Source: Spirochaetales bacterium
GTDB lineage: Bacteria > Spirochaetota > Spirochaetia > DSM-16054 > Sediminispirochaetaceae
Reading direction: 5' to 3'
Assembly: GCA_021767325.1 (NCBI GenBank)
Contig: JAASTM010000051.1
Coordinates: 1-9,343, forward strand
Length of the DNA: 9,343 nucleotides
Both the position numbers and the translations under genes were made by a program. This document shows, piece by piece, positions 1 through 6,300 of the stretch (within the stretch, counting starts at the first letter, position 1; each line of letters opens with the position of its first letter). A model generated the notes under the pieces. It ran no database searches, was not told the DNA's origin, and saw nothing but the letters and a program-made list of their open reading frames with translations.

Positions 1-1407
1 GTGCTGCAAATCCCCGGCATTGCGGAAAATCCCCGACCGCAGAGTCATTTCGGAACGCAGCTGCCGGCGAAGGGGAAAAAAACTAAGGCTGTTTTCCGGA
101 TTGTAGAGACTCTGCAGTCTTTGCAGTGAGCCCTCGGCCTCCTTTTCGGTGAGTCTCGGTGTAGACGGTGGGGTATCCTCAAAGTCTTCAGCGACGCTAA
201 CGCCGGCCCGCCGGCCGAACACCAGCGCTTCGAGCAGGGAGTTTCCCCCCAATCGGTTAGCCCCATGCACACTCACACAGGCGCACTCTCCGGCCGCGTA
301 GAGCCCCGGGATACGGGTGCTCTCTGCGGATTTGACCTGACCGCGCAGGTCGGTCGGGATGCCGCCCATCGAGTAATGTGCAGTCGGTGCTACCCGTATC
401 GGCTGCTCCAGCATATTTTCGCCCTGCAATGTAAGCGCTAAATCGTAGAGTTCGGGCAGCCGCGAATGGATGTGTTCGGAACCGAGATGGCGCAGATCGA
501 GAAACACCCCGTCTTTATGCGGACCCACACCGCGGCCTGCGCGTATTTCGGTTTCACAGGCGCGGCTGACGATATCGCGGGCGGCCAACTCGAGTTTTTG
601 CGGTGCATAGTGCTTCATAAAGCGCTCGCCTTCGGAATTGAGAAGATACGCCCCCTCTCCGCGGGCTGCTTCCGATATGAGAATTCCCGAATCGGCTAAA
701 CCGGTGGGATGGAACTGTACGAACTCCATATCCTGCAGCTCTAACCCCGCTCGCAGCACCATGCCGAGGGCATCGCCGGTGTTGGCATGCGCATTGGAGG
801 TGCGGGCGTATGCCCGTCCGTATCCCCCGGCGGCCAGTACAACCGCGGAGGCGGCACAGATATGCAGGTTCGAATTTACCAGATCGAGGGCAGTTAAGCC
901 GTAGACCTCCCGGTTCCGGCTGCTGTACAAGAGATCCAATGCATACCACTCACTGCGGAATTGAACCCCGAAGCGAACAGCCTCCTCATAAGTGGTCTGT
1001 AAACAGGCCAGTCCCGTTCTGTCCTTCACGAAACAGGTGCGTGGACGCCCCTGGGCACCGAATGGTCTTTGTGCAATTAGTCCTTCGGATGTTCGGTTGA
1101 AAAAGGCCCCCTGCGAGTCGAGATGGCGGATGATTTCGGGAGCGGTCGAACACAGCGTCTCGACCGCATCGGTATCGGCCAGATAATCGCTGCCGATGAT
1201 GGTGTCCCGGGCATGGGCGGACGGGTGGTCGGAATAAAGGGCTGCATTGATGCCCCCCTGAGCGGCACCAGAATGACTGCGTAGAGGATGCACTTTACTG
1301 AGAACCACGGTTTTGTAGCCGGCCTTGGAGGTTTCGATTGCAGCCGAGATGCCGGCCAGGCCAGCCCCGAGAACCACTACATCCCACTGTTCGCTGTCCG
1401 TCTGCAT
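1..1407 (-). CDS. sdhA/frdA: Succinate dehydrogenase/fumarate reductase flavoprotein subunit (partial, C-terminus beyond window)
   Basis: This is the catalytic flavoprotein that interconverts succinate and fumarate at the cytoplasmic face of the membrane, normally with an iron-sulphur subunit and a membrane anchor. The reading frame stays open for 469 codons to base 1; family members are about 570-600 residues, so roughly 110-130 residues are missing. Visible motifs are the dinucleotide-binding GAGLAG (14-19), SHSGAAQGG with His45 as the expected covalent FAD attachment site, HPTG (His233), EAARGEG (Glu246), Arg287, TAHYSMGG (His354) and HGANRLGGNSLLE (Arg395). Together these give the full substrate-binding set of the family. 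The His45 motif argues against L-aspartate oxidase (NadB), which binds FAD non-covalently. One oddity is TGLACLQ at 131-137, where family members usually have His in TGHA.LH. There is no signal peptide, so it is cytoplasmic. The ATG has AGGAG 9 nt upstream, overlapping the stop codon of the crtI gene 12 bp away, so translation is probably coupled. SdhA versus FrdA cannot be decided from this part alone. Confidence 0.93.
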   Translation of the reverse strand, partial: MQTDSEQWDVVVLGAGLAGISAAIETSKAGYKTVVLSKVHPLRSHSGAAQGGINAALYSDHPSAHARDTIIGSDYLADTDAVETLCSTAPEIIRHLDSQGAFFNRTSEGLIAQRPFGAQGRPRTCFVKDRTGLACLQTTYEEAVRFGVQFRSEWYALDLLYSSRNREVYGLTALDLVNSNLHICAASAVVLAAGGYGRAYARTSNAHANTGDALGMVLRAGLELQDMEFVQFHPTGLADSGILISEAARGEGAYLLNSEGERFMKHYAPQKLELAARDIVSRACETEIRAGRGVGPHKDGVFLDLRHLGSEHIHSRLPELYDLALTLQGENMLEQPIRVAPTAHYSMGGIPTDLRGQVKSAESTRIPGLYAAGECACVSVHGANRLGGNSLLEALVFGRRAGVSVAEDFEDTPPSTPRLTEKEAEGSLQRLQSLYNPENSLSFFPLRRQLRSEMTLRSGIFRNAGDLQH

Positions 1408-1419
1408 ACGATGCTGCTC

Positions 1420-2901
1420 CTAAAAAATTGGGTGGTCCTGTTCGATCTTTTGAGCGACGAGTTCGGAACCGATCATTGCCATAGGCATACCGATACCGGG
1501 CTGCGTATAGTGCCCGCCGTAATACAGATTGGGTACCTTGCGGTTGATGTGCGACGGCCGGAAGATGGCAGTCTGAAACAGAGTGTGGGCGAGCCCGAGG
1601 GCGGTTCCATGGGCCAAGTTGTTATTTTGCTTGAAGTCGCGCTGGGTGTATATGTGCTGAACCTCGATGGAGCTGCGTATATCAGTTTGTAGGAGCTCCT
1701 CTAAATGATCGAGTATCTTATCGGTATATCTGCGGCGCAGCTTGTTGGTATCCTCGAGATAGGGCGATACCGGAACCAGAATAAATACATTCTCTCCGTA
1801 ATCCGGCGCAACACTGGGGTCGGTCCGGCTGGGACAGCCAATGTAGTAGCTCGGGTCATCCGGCCAGGCCGGTTTATCGAATATTTCGACGAAATTGTGG
1901 TCCCAGTCCTGGGCAAAATAAAAATTATGGTGGGCCAGCTGGGGCAGTTTTTTCTTGATGCCGAGATACAAGAGAAAGGTTGCCGGTGCGATTACCCGGC
2001 GTTTCCAGTAACTATCGGGATAGTTTCTCACATCCTCATCGAGCAGTTCGTGTTCTACATGCTGATAGTCGGGAGTTGCAAGAACTACATCCGCGAAAAT
2101 GAAGTTGTCTCCGGTAGAAACCCCGTGTGCGCGGTCGCCCTCTACTGCAATTTCATCTACGCGCTGATTGAAAAAGAACTGCACCCCGCGATCGAGACAG
2201 TTTTTATGCAGTGCCTCGATAAAGCTGCCGATTCCACCTTCGGGAAAGCGGATGCCCTGCGACAGATCGACATGCCCCATAAGCGAGTAGAGGGCGGGGG
2301 TTTTTTTCGGACTGGAACCAAGAAAGACCGTGTTGAACTCTAGGATCTTGCGGGCCTTGTCGCTGGTGAAAAATCGGCGCACATATGTGTCGAGTTTAGA
2401 AAAGGCGTTCAGTTTCAGGCCGTTTTTAATAATAACGGGATCTAGAAAATCGATTGGGGTGAGGTAGTCCTTGTACAAAAAGTGATTGAGAGCGATGTCG
2501 TATTTCAGCGAGGCTTCTTTGAGATAACGGGAGAGCTTTTCTCCGCCCTTCGGCTCGAAGCTGTCGAACACGCTGCGGTTGTGGCTCTGATCGCGGGTAA
2601 TATCAACAATATCGTCTTTGGAAAAGAACACGCGGTAGGATGGATCGAGATCGTAGAGTTTATAATTCTCTTCTATCGAGCTGCCGACCAGCTGAAAGTA
2701 GCGTTCGAATACTTCCGGCATGAGGTACCAGGTAGGGCCCATATCGAAGGTATACCCTTCAGAGCGGTAAACCCGGGCGACTCCGCCGGGCCGGTCGTTC
2801 ATATCTACAATTTTTACTTCGTATCCGCGGTCTGCCAACAACAGACCGGTAGCCATGCCGTGAATACCGGCGCCGATGATTAAAACAGTTTTTCGCTTCA
2901 C
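1420..2901 (-). CDS. crtI: CrtI-family carotenoid (phytoene) desaturase
   Basis: This FAD-dependent enzyme of 493 residues (usual size for the family) probably introduces double bonds into a C40 carotenoid precursor at the membrane surface. The N-terminal FAD fold has GAGIHG (10-15), followed by RPGG (37-40) and GYTFDMGPTWYLMPEVF (49-65), a CrtI/CrtN signature; the WYLMPEVF form resembles Bacteroidetes-type phytoene desaturases. FPEGGIGSF (219-227) and the C-terminal PNLYYGGHYTQPGIGMP (457-473) complete the family pattern. The start is GTG (bases 2899-2901). An ATG two bases upstream runs straight into TGA, so it cannot be used. No convincing Shine-Dalgarno precedes the GTG. The gene is third in the minus-strand run, 56 bp after the polyprenyl synthase and 12 bp before sdhA/frdA. 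No phytoene synthase is present in the window, so the exact substrate (phytoene, or another isomerase or desaturase reaction of the same superfamily) is inferred. Confidence 0.88.
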   Translation of the reverse strand: MKRKTVLIIGAGIHGMATGLLLADRGYEVKIVDMNDRPGGVARVYRSEGYTFDMGPTWYLMPEVFERYFQLVGSSIEENYKLYDLDPSYRVFFSKDDIVDITRDQSHNRSVFDSFEPKGGEKLSRYLKEASLKYDIALNHFLYKDYLTPIDFLDPVIIKNGLKLNAFSKLDTYVRRFFTSDKARKILEFNTVFLGSSPKKTPALYSLMGHVDLSQGIRFPEGGIGSFIEALHKNCLDRGVQFFFNQRVDEIAVEGDRAHGVSTGDNFIFADVVLATPDYQHVEHELLDEDVRNYPDSYWKRRVIAPATFLLYLGIKKKLPQLAHHNFYFAQDWDHNFVEIFDKPAWPDDPSYYIGCPSRTDPSVAPDYGENVFILVPVSPYLEDTNKLRRRYTDKILDHLEELLQTDIRSSIEVQHIYTQRDFKQNNNLAHGTALGLAHTLFQTAIFRPSHINRKVPNLYYGGHYTQPGIGMPMAMIGSELVAQKIEQDHPIF

Positions 2902-2902
2902 A

Positions 2903-2938
2903 TCAAGAAGTGTAGCGAGGTATTACGGCAAAATCAAT
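2903..2938 (-). promoter_or_regulatory. Weak candidate promoter for crtI, near-leaderless
   Basis: Read on the minus strand, TTGATT (-35-like, 4/6) is followed by 17 nt and TACACT (-10-like, 4/6), ending about 7 nt before the GTG start of crtI. If real, the transcript would begin at or within a base or two of the GTG, which would fit the missing Shine-Dalgarno. Both hexamers are weak, and a 4/6 match pair occurs often by chance, so this is only a candidate. Confidence 0.22.
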
Positions 2939-2957
2939 CTTGAAGTATAAATATTTG

Positions 2958-3953
2958 TTAATATTCACGCTGCAATAGAAAAGAGGTGAAGCGGCGGAGA
3001 GCCTCACGTTCCCCTCCGGCGGGAAGCTGATCAACCGACTGCAGAGCCTTTTGGGTGTAGGCATGAGCTACTCGGCGCGCCCGGTCGATACCGTTCAGCT
3101 CCTTCGTATCGGCTATGATTCTCTTCAGGCGGCGTCCGTTTTTCGGGCGGCGGGCCAGCCTCTTTTCCAGCGAACCATTATCCTTCTGCAGGGCGTACAA
3201 GAGCGGCAGGTTTACAATTCCCTGCCGGATATCCGTGCCGGGTTTTTTACCGGTGCGGTCGGTCCGATCTGAAAAATCGAGGATATCATCTATTATCTGA
3301 AATCCTGCACCGATATTGTAGCCGATCTTTTTCAGACGGTGACAGTTTCGCTCGTCCACACCCTGTTCACTGGCGCCCACATAGGCGGAGAGGGCGAAGA
3401 GCGCCGCGGTTTTGCCCATGATTCGCCGGTGGTACTCTTTGAAGCTGGTGGTGAAAAATGAAAAAGTATTGTGCTGACGGATTTCGCTTTCACAAATCGA
3501 GTTTACCACCCCTGCAATCCAGCGTCCTGTTTCGACATCGGTATGCAGAGAGGCGAGTTGAAAACTGCGGGTGAATAGAAAGTCTCCCAGCAGTACGGCG
3601 GTGCGGGCATCAAACCGGGTGTGCAGAGTGGGGATTCCCCGGCGCTCCGGTGCCTGATCGATGATGTCGTCATGCACCAGAGTGGCCATGTGCAGCATTT
3701 CCACCGCTGCGGCCAGACGATACACGCTCTGTGGTACACTCTGCTGGCCGGATTCCGTCGGCTCGTGTGTCGCGCCGAATCGCGAGGCCAGAATGAGCAG
3801 GGTAGGACGCAGCATTTTTCCGTTGTTTTCTACCAAGTCCGTGAGGGCTTCGCGTATAAACGGTGTACTGGAGTCGATCTGCGAGCGGATTACATCCTGT
3901 ACATGCTCGAGGTCTTTGGTTATAGCGATATCTTGATACAGGGTATCAATCAT
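2958..3953 (-). CDS. Polyprenyl diphosphate synthase, long-chain (quinone side-chain) type
   Basis: This trans-isoprenyl diphosphate synthase (331 residues, full length) condenses isopentenyl diphosphate onto an allylic primer. Visible motifs are GKMLRP (45-50), the first aspartate-rich motif HDDIID (94-99) followed by ERRG (103-106), MGKTAALF (179-186), and the second aspartate-rich motif FQIIDDILD (218-226). The first motif has the compact DDxxD form without the two-residue insert of bacterial CrtE-type GGPP synthases. The residue five before it is the small Ala90, with Met89 beside it, as in octaprenyl/heptaprenyl synthases (IspB, HepT). That suggests a long chain for menaquinone or demethylmenaquinone rather than GGPP, despite the downstream crtI. 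The ATG has AAGGA six bases upstream. It lies 124 bp after ndh and 56 bp before crtI. The position matches the role of dmkB in Listeria-type electron-transfer loci, by inference. Product length is not certain. Confidence 0.92.
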   Translation of the reverse strand: MIDTLYQDIAITKDLEHVQDVIRSQIDSSTPFIREALTDLVENNGKMLRPTLLILASRFGATHEPTESGQQSVPQSVYRLAAAVEMLHMATLVHDDIIDQAPERRGIPTLHTRFDARTAVLLGDFLFTRSFQLASLHTDVETGRWIAGVVNSICESEIRQHNTFSFFTTSFKEYHRRIMGKTAALFALSAYVGASEQGVDERNCHRLKKIGYNIGAGFQIIDDILDFSDRTDRTGKKPGTDIRQGIVNLPLLYALQKDNGSLEKRLARRPKNGRRLKRIIADTKELNGIDRARRVAHAYTQKALQSVDQLPAGGEREALRRFTSFLLQREY

Positions 3954-3981
3954 TCAGGGTCCTTCTAGTGTAAACTCGGCA

Positions 3982-4051
3982 TGCGGGCATTCGTATGTGC
4001 AGTTGCGCCGTACCAACCCTGGGCTGGTACGGCTAAGCGGGGATGCCCGCA
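3982..4051. repeat. 9-bp inverted repeat enclosing the intergenic hairpin
   Basis: TGCGGGCAT at 3982-3990 and ATGCCCGCA at 4043-4051 are perfect reverse complements. They lie outside the 12-bp hairpin at 4007-4033, giving a nested, cruciform-capable structure between ndh and the polyprenyl synthase gene. The arms are separated from the inner stem by 16 and 9 bases. Confidence 0.6.
4007..4033 (-). terminator. Strong intergenic hairpin after ndh (no U-tract)
   Basis: On the minus strand this folds into a 12-bp stem with a 3-nt CAG loop: GCCGTACCAGCC pairs with GGTTGGTACGGC. The single imperfect pair is G-U in minus-strand RNA but an A-C mismatch on the plus strand, which suggests an RNA function on the minus strand. 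It lies 45-71 bp after the ndh stop codon and before the polyprenyl synthase. No U-run follows, so a classical intrinsic terminator is not supported. Attenuation, transcript processing or 3'-end protection of the ndh message are alternatives. Confidence 0.5.
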
Positions 4052-4070
4052 GCTGAGCGGGGATGGCCGG
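4031..4070. repeat. Tandem pair of 20-bp direct repeats
   Basis: Bases 4031-4050 and 4051-4070 match at 16 of 20 positions, with the uninterrupted common core AGCGGGGATG. The pair sits just downstream of the ndh stop codon and overlaps one arm of the outer inverted repeat. There is no third copy on either side. Confidence 0.6.
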
Positions 4071-4077
4071 TAGGTGT

Positions 4078-6078
4078 TTAGTCCTTGATTACCGGCTCAC
4101 CATCGTAAAGATGGGTCTTCTGGGCCAGTTTGGTGCCGTTCCATTGGTGCTTGAGCCACGGCATGACATAGTGGTCGAGTCCGAAGCCGCGTCCGGCACC
4201 TCCCAGCATTACGATCGATGCCATAATATACCACAGAAGCTCGGGATTACCCCAGCCGGAGGCGATGAACATCAGGCTGAAGCCGAGTGAAACTACGGCC
4301 GCCGGGAAGGTAAACAGTCCGGCAATCAGGGCCAAACCGATAGCTACCTGACCCAGTACAACGGCTGACTGGAGTAGAAAGGCAAGCAGCGGGGAGGCAC
4401 TGAGAATGTTTTCCGCAAACCAGGTGTATATACCGAGGGCCTCTATCAGTGGTTCGCCGTACTGGCTGGCAGCCTGAGCTGCGCCTTCTGCCGCTCCTTC
4501 AGCTGCCGGACTGGCGGATGAGGCAGCATCGGCAGCCGCGCTCGCCGACGAGCCGGCGTCGGCAGCACCTTCAAAGCTTACACCGGGCAGTTTCACGGCG
4601 CCGGTCCATACTTGCGAGAGCCCCTCTTCGCCGGGGTTCAGCCAGCCTTCGGTAATGTGCTTTATACCCTCGAATAGCCACTTTCCGCCGAGAAAGAGCC
4701 GCAGCGGAACCGCCCAGTATACTGGAATCTTATAAGCGAGATGCTCGCCGATAAAGGATCGACGTTCTTTGATAGTGAAGAACTCGTGCTGCAGGTAGCG
4801 CCACACGGCGTTTATTCCGGCGATACCGAACAGATAGTGCAGGTTGATGAGATGCTTCATGGCCATCGCGAACATGCCCGACATCGACATGCCGACCACA
4901 TGCGCAACTCCGTATTTACCGCCGATACTTACCATAAAACCGTGGTAGTTGGGTTTGAACTGGCTGCGTTTCTTGTCCTCTATATCGGCAATGATGTTTT
5001 CTGCAGCAACTTCACCGGTCTGAAGGGCAGTTTCTACAATCTGCGGAACCACCTTCTCATCATGCAGATACCAGATGATATCTCCGACCAGGTACACATT
5101 AGAGTGATCCACCGACTTCATTTCCTCATCTACGAGTATTCGTCCGCGTTCACCTACTATGTAGCGCTCGTCTTCCTCCAGCCGACAACCGGACATGCCG
5201 TGGATACCCTCTGCGGATGCGTACGAGCATTCTCCTTTGGCAGTCTGGCCCTTGGTAAGGGGGATCCGGGCTGAAAACTCGGAACCGTGAATACCGCAGG
5301 TCCAAATAAAGGTGTCGGTGTCGATACTCCGTTCATCGGAAAGATAGACGGAGGTGGCATCGGCGCCGATTACCGGGGCTTCGGTCATGATCTCTGCACC
5401 CTTCTTCTTCAGATACCGTTCCGCCTTTTTCTGCATCTTTGGAGGGAGGATCGGCAGGATGGTATCGAGTGCCTCGACGATCATCACCCTGACTTCATGT
5501 TCCTTCAGATGGTACTCTCGGCAGAGGGTCTCTTTTCGTTCGAGAATCTCTCCGGCGAGCTCTACACCGGTGAAGCCGGCACCAGCAACCACAAAAGTGA
5601 GCATTCGGCGTCGCTTTTTCTCGTCCGGTTCGCGGGCGGCTTCTCTGAAGCGGTCCTCTATCTGGTTCCGCAGACGCATTGCATCGTCAAACGACCAGAT
5701 GGTAAAGGAGTTTTCCTGCACACCGGGAATATCGAAGAACTCAGGTGCTCCGCCGGCTCCGATTACCAGGTAGTCATAACTGTAGCTGCGAAGTTCGGAT
5801 TTCAGAGTATTGTTATCGAAGTCGATATCGGTGATGGTATCGGTTACCAGGTTTACATCGGTGCCACCGAAAATACGCTGAAAACTCACCTGGACAGAGT
5901 CCGGTTCCACTCTCGATCCGGCCACCTCGTGAAGCTCGGTCATCAGTGTGTGGTACGGATTTTTATCGATGAGCGTGATTTCTACATTCGGGTTGCGCTT
6001 GTACTTCTTATAGAGCCTCTTAGTGGCTTCGATTCCACCGTAGCCGCCTCCAAGAACAACAATTTTCTTTTTCGACAT
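4078..6078 (-). CDS. ndh: Type II NADH:quinone oxidoreductase with C-terminal DoxX-like membrane domain
   Basis: This is a 666-residue single-subunit, non-proton-pumping NADH dehydrogenase passing electrons from NADH via FAD to the quinone pool on the cytoplasmic face. The FAD fold has GGGYGG (10-15) and the NADH fold GAGFTG followed by ELAGE (166-177). YLVGD (329-333) closes the FAD site, and PQIVETALQTGEVAAENI (345-362) occupies the usual quinone-side helix. Ordinary NDH-2 enzymes are about 400-450 residues. The extra C-terminus begins near 455 (RLFLGGKWLFEGIKHI), holds hydrophobic segments at about 562-632, and resembles DoxX. That domain is split by an Ala/Ser-rich stretch (504-539). A segment near 275-305 looks inserted relative to simple NDH-2 and carries Cys283 and Cys298; Cys261 sits in WTCG. 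The ATG has AAGGAG five bases upstream. It is first in the minus-strand run and divergent from the FMN-binding protein gene. Listeria Ndh2 for extracellular electron transfer also has an extra membrane domain, the closest functional parallel I know. Confidence 0.92.
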   Translation of the reverse strand: MSKKKIVVLGGGYGGIEATKRLYKKYKRNPNVEITLIDKNPYHTLMTELHEVAGSRVEPDSVQVSFQRIFGGTDVNLVTDTITDIDFDNNTLKSELRSYSYDYLVIGAGGAPEFFDIPGVQENSFTIWSFDDAMRLRNQIEDRFREAAREPDEKKRRRMLTFVVAGAGFTGVELAGEILERKETLCREYHLKEHEVRVMIVEALDTILPILPPKMQKKAERYLKKKGAEIMTEAPVIGADATSVYLSDERSIDTDTFIWTCGIHGSEFSARIPLTKGQTAKGECSYASAEGIHGMSGCRLEEDERYIVGERGRILVDEEMKSVDHSNVYLVGDIIWYLHDEKVVPQIVETALQTGEVAAENIIADIEDKKRSQFKPNYHGFMVSIGGKYGVAHVVGMSMSGMFAMAMKHLINLHYLFGIAGINAVWRYLQHEFFTIKERRSFIGEHLAYKIPVYWAVPLRLFLGGKWLFEGIKHITEGWLNPGEEGLSQVWTGAVKLPGVSFEGAADAGSSASAAADAASSASPAAEGAAEGAAQAASQYGEPLIEALGIYTWFAENILSASPLLAFLLQSAVVLGQVAIGLALIAGLFTFPAAVVSLGFSLMFIASGWGNPELLWYIMASIVMLGGAGRGFGLDHYVMPWLKHQWNGTKLAQKTHLYDGEPVIKD
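4462..4569 (-). other. Low-complexity Ala/Ser linker inside the DoxX-like domain of ndh
   Basis: Residues 504-539 of the NADH dehydrogenase consist almost only of Ala, Ser, Gly, Asp and Glu. They lie between the first DoxX-like helix and the remaining helices. They keep the reading frame and are probably a flexible loop on one side of the membrane. Confidence 0.8.
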
Positions 6079-6224
6079 AGAATCTCCTTACATGCATTAT
6101 GATATGCTTTTCACAACAACAAGCTGAAATTGATAAAAAAAGTAATATCTTACTATTATTATCATATAAAACTATTCCAGATGTGTCAAACTTAAATATT
6201 ATAATTTTACAATATTTTTTATCG

Positions 6225-6265
6225 ATATTATAGTTGACAAATATAGTTTACTGTTTCTATAATAT
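6225..6265. promoter_or_regulatory. 9-bp inverted repeat around the promoter (possible operator)
   Basis: ATATTATAG (6225-6233) and CTATAATAT (6257-6265) are perfect reverse complements. One arm abuts the -35 hexamer and the other overlaps the -10 hexamer of the FMN-binding protein promoter. A repressor-binding site is possible, but in such AT-rich DNA chance is a serious alternative. Confidence 0.3.
6234..6263 (+). promoter_or_regulatory. Consensus sigma-70-type promoter for the FMN-binding protein gene
   Basis: TTGACA (6234-6239), an 18-bp spacer and TATAAT (6258-6263) match both consensus hexamers at 12 of 12 positions, preceded by A/T-rich sequence. The expected start lies near 6270, giving a leader of about 30 nt with the strong ribosome binding site AAGGAAGG (6288-6295), five bases before ATG 6301. 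High expression is the natural reading. Confidence 0.8.
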
Positions 6266-6300
6266 ACCAAATTACTACAGTATTGATAAGGAAGGTATGT

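Larger units (their letters stand above)
6079..6300. promoter_or_regulatory. AT-rich divergent intergenic region (ndh / FMN-binding protein)
   Basis: This is the longest stretch without a gene between complete genes in the window (222 bp). Both flanking genes start from it. The plus-strand promoter is clear and listed separately. The ndh ribosome binding site (AAGGAG, bases 6084-6089 on the complement) is clear. For ndh I see several weak -10-like words (for example CATAAT about 20 bases before the RBS) but no confident -35/-10 pair. The upstream half is rich in A and T runs that could act as UP elements. Confidence 0.7.

Noticed and set aside
554..949. 131-codon minus-strand open frame
   Set aside because: Different frame inside the sdhA/frdA gene, Arg/Gly-rich out-of-frame composition; the true frame carries all family motifs.
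1..1407. L-aspartate oxidase (NadB) as the identity of the first gene
   Set aside because: The SHSGAAQGG motif with the covalent-FAD histidine and GECACVSVHGANRLGGNSLLE fit succinate dehydrogenase/fumarate reductase rather than NadB.
1705..2343. 212-codon open frame on the plus strand
   Set aside because: Antisense shadow of the carotenoid desaturase gene; no ribosome binding site or domain.
4462..4569. Frameshift or repeat expansion in the Ala/Ser-rich part of ndh
   Set aside because: The frame is continuous into a sensible membrane domain on both sides; the DNA is low-complexity but not an exact tandem repeat.
5287..6102. 271-codon open frame on the plus strand
   Set aside because: It lies wholly opposite the well-supported NADH dehydrogenase gene, whose FAD and NADH motifs are intact; the antisense translation shows no recognisable domain.
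6091..6120. Rex- or CRP/FNR-type operator (TTGTGAA on the minus strand)
   Set aside because: Only one half-site matches; the expected second half at the right spacing is absent.
6283..6300. TTG at 6283 as an upstream start for the FMN-binding protein
   Set aside because: It lies before and across the AAGGAAGG ribosome binding site, which is ideally placed for ATG 6301, and the signal peptide begins cleanly with MRKIV at 6301.
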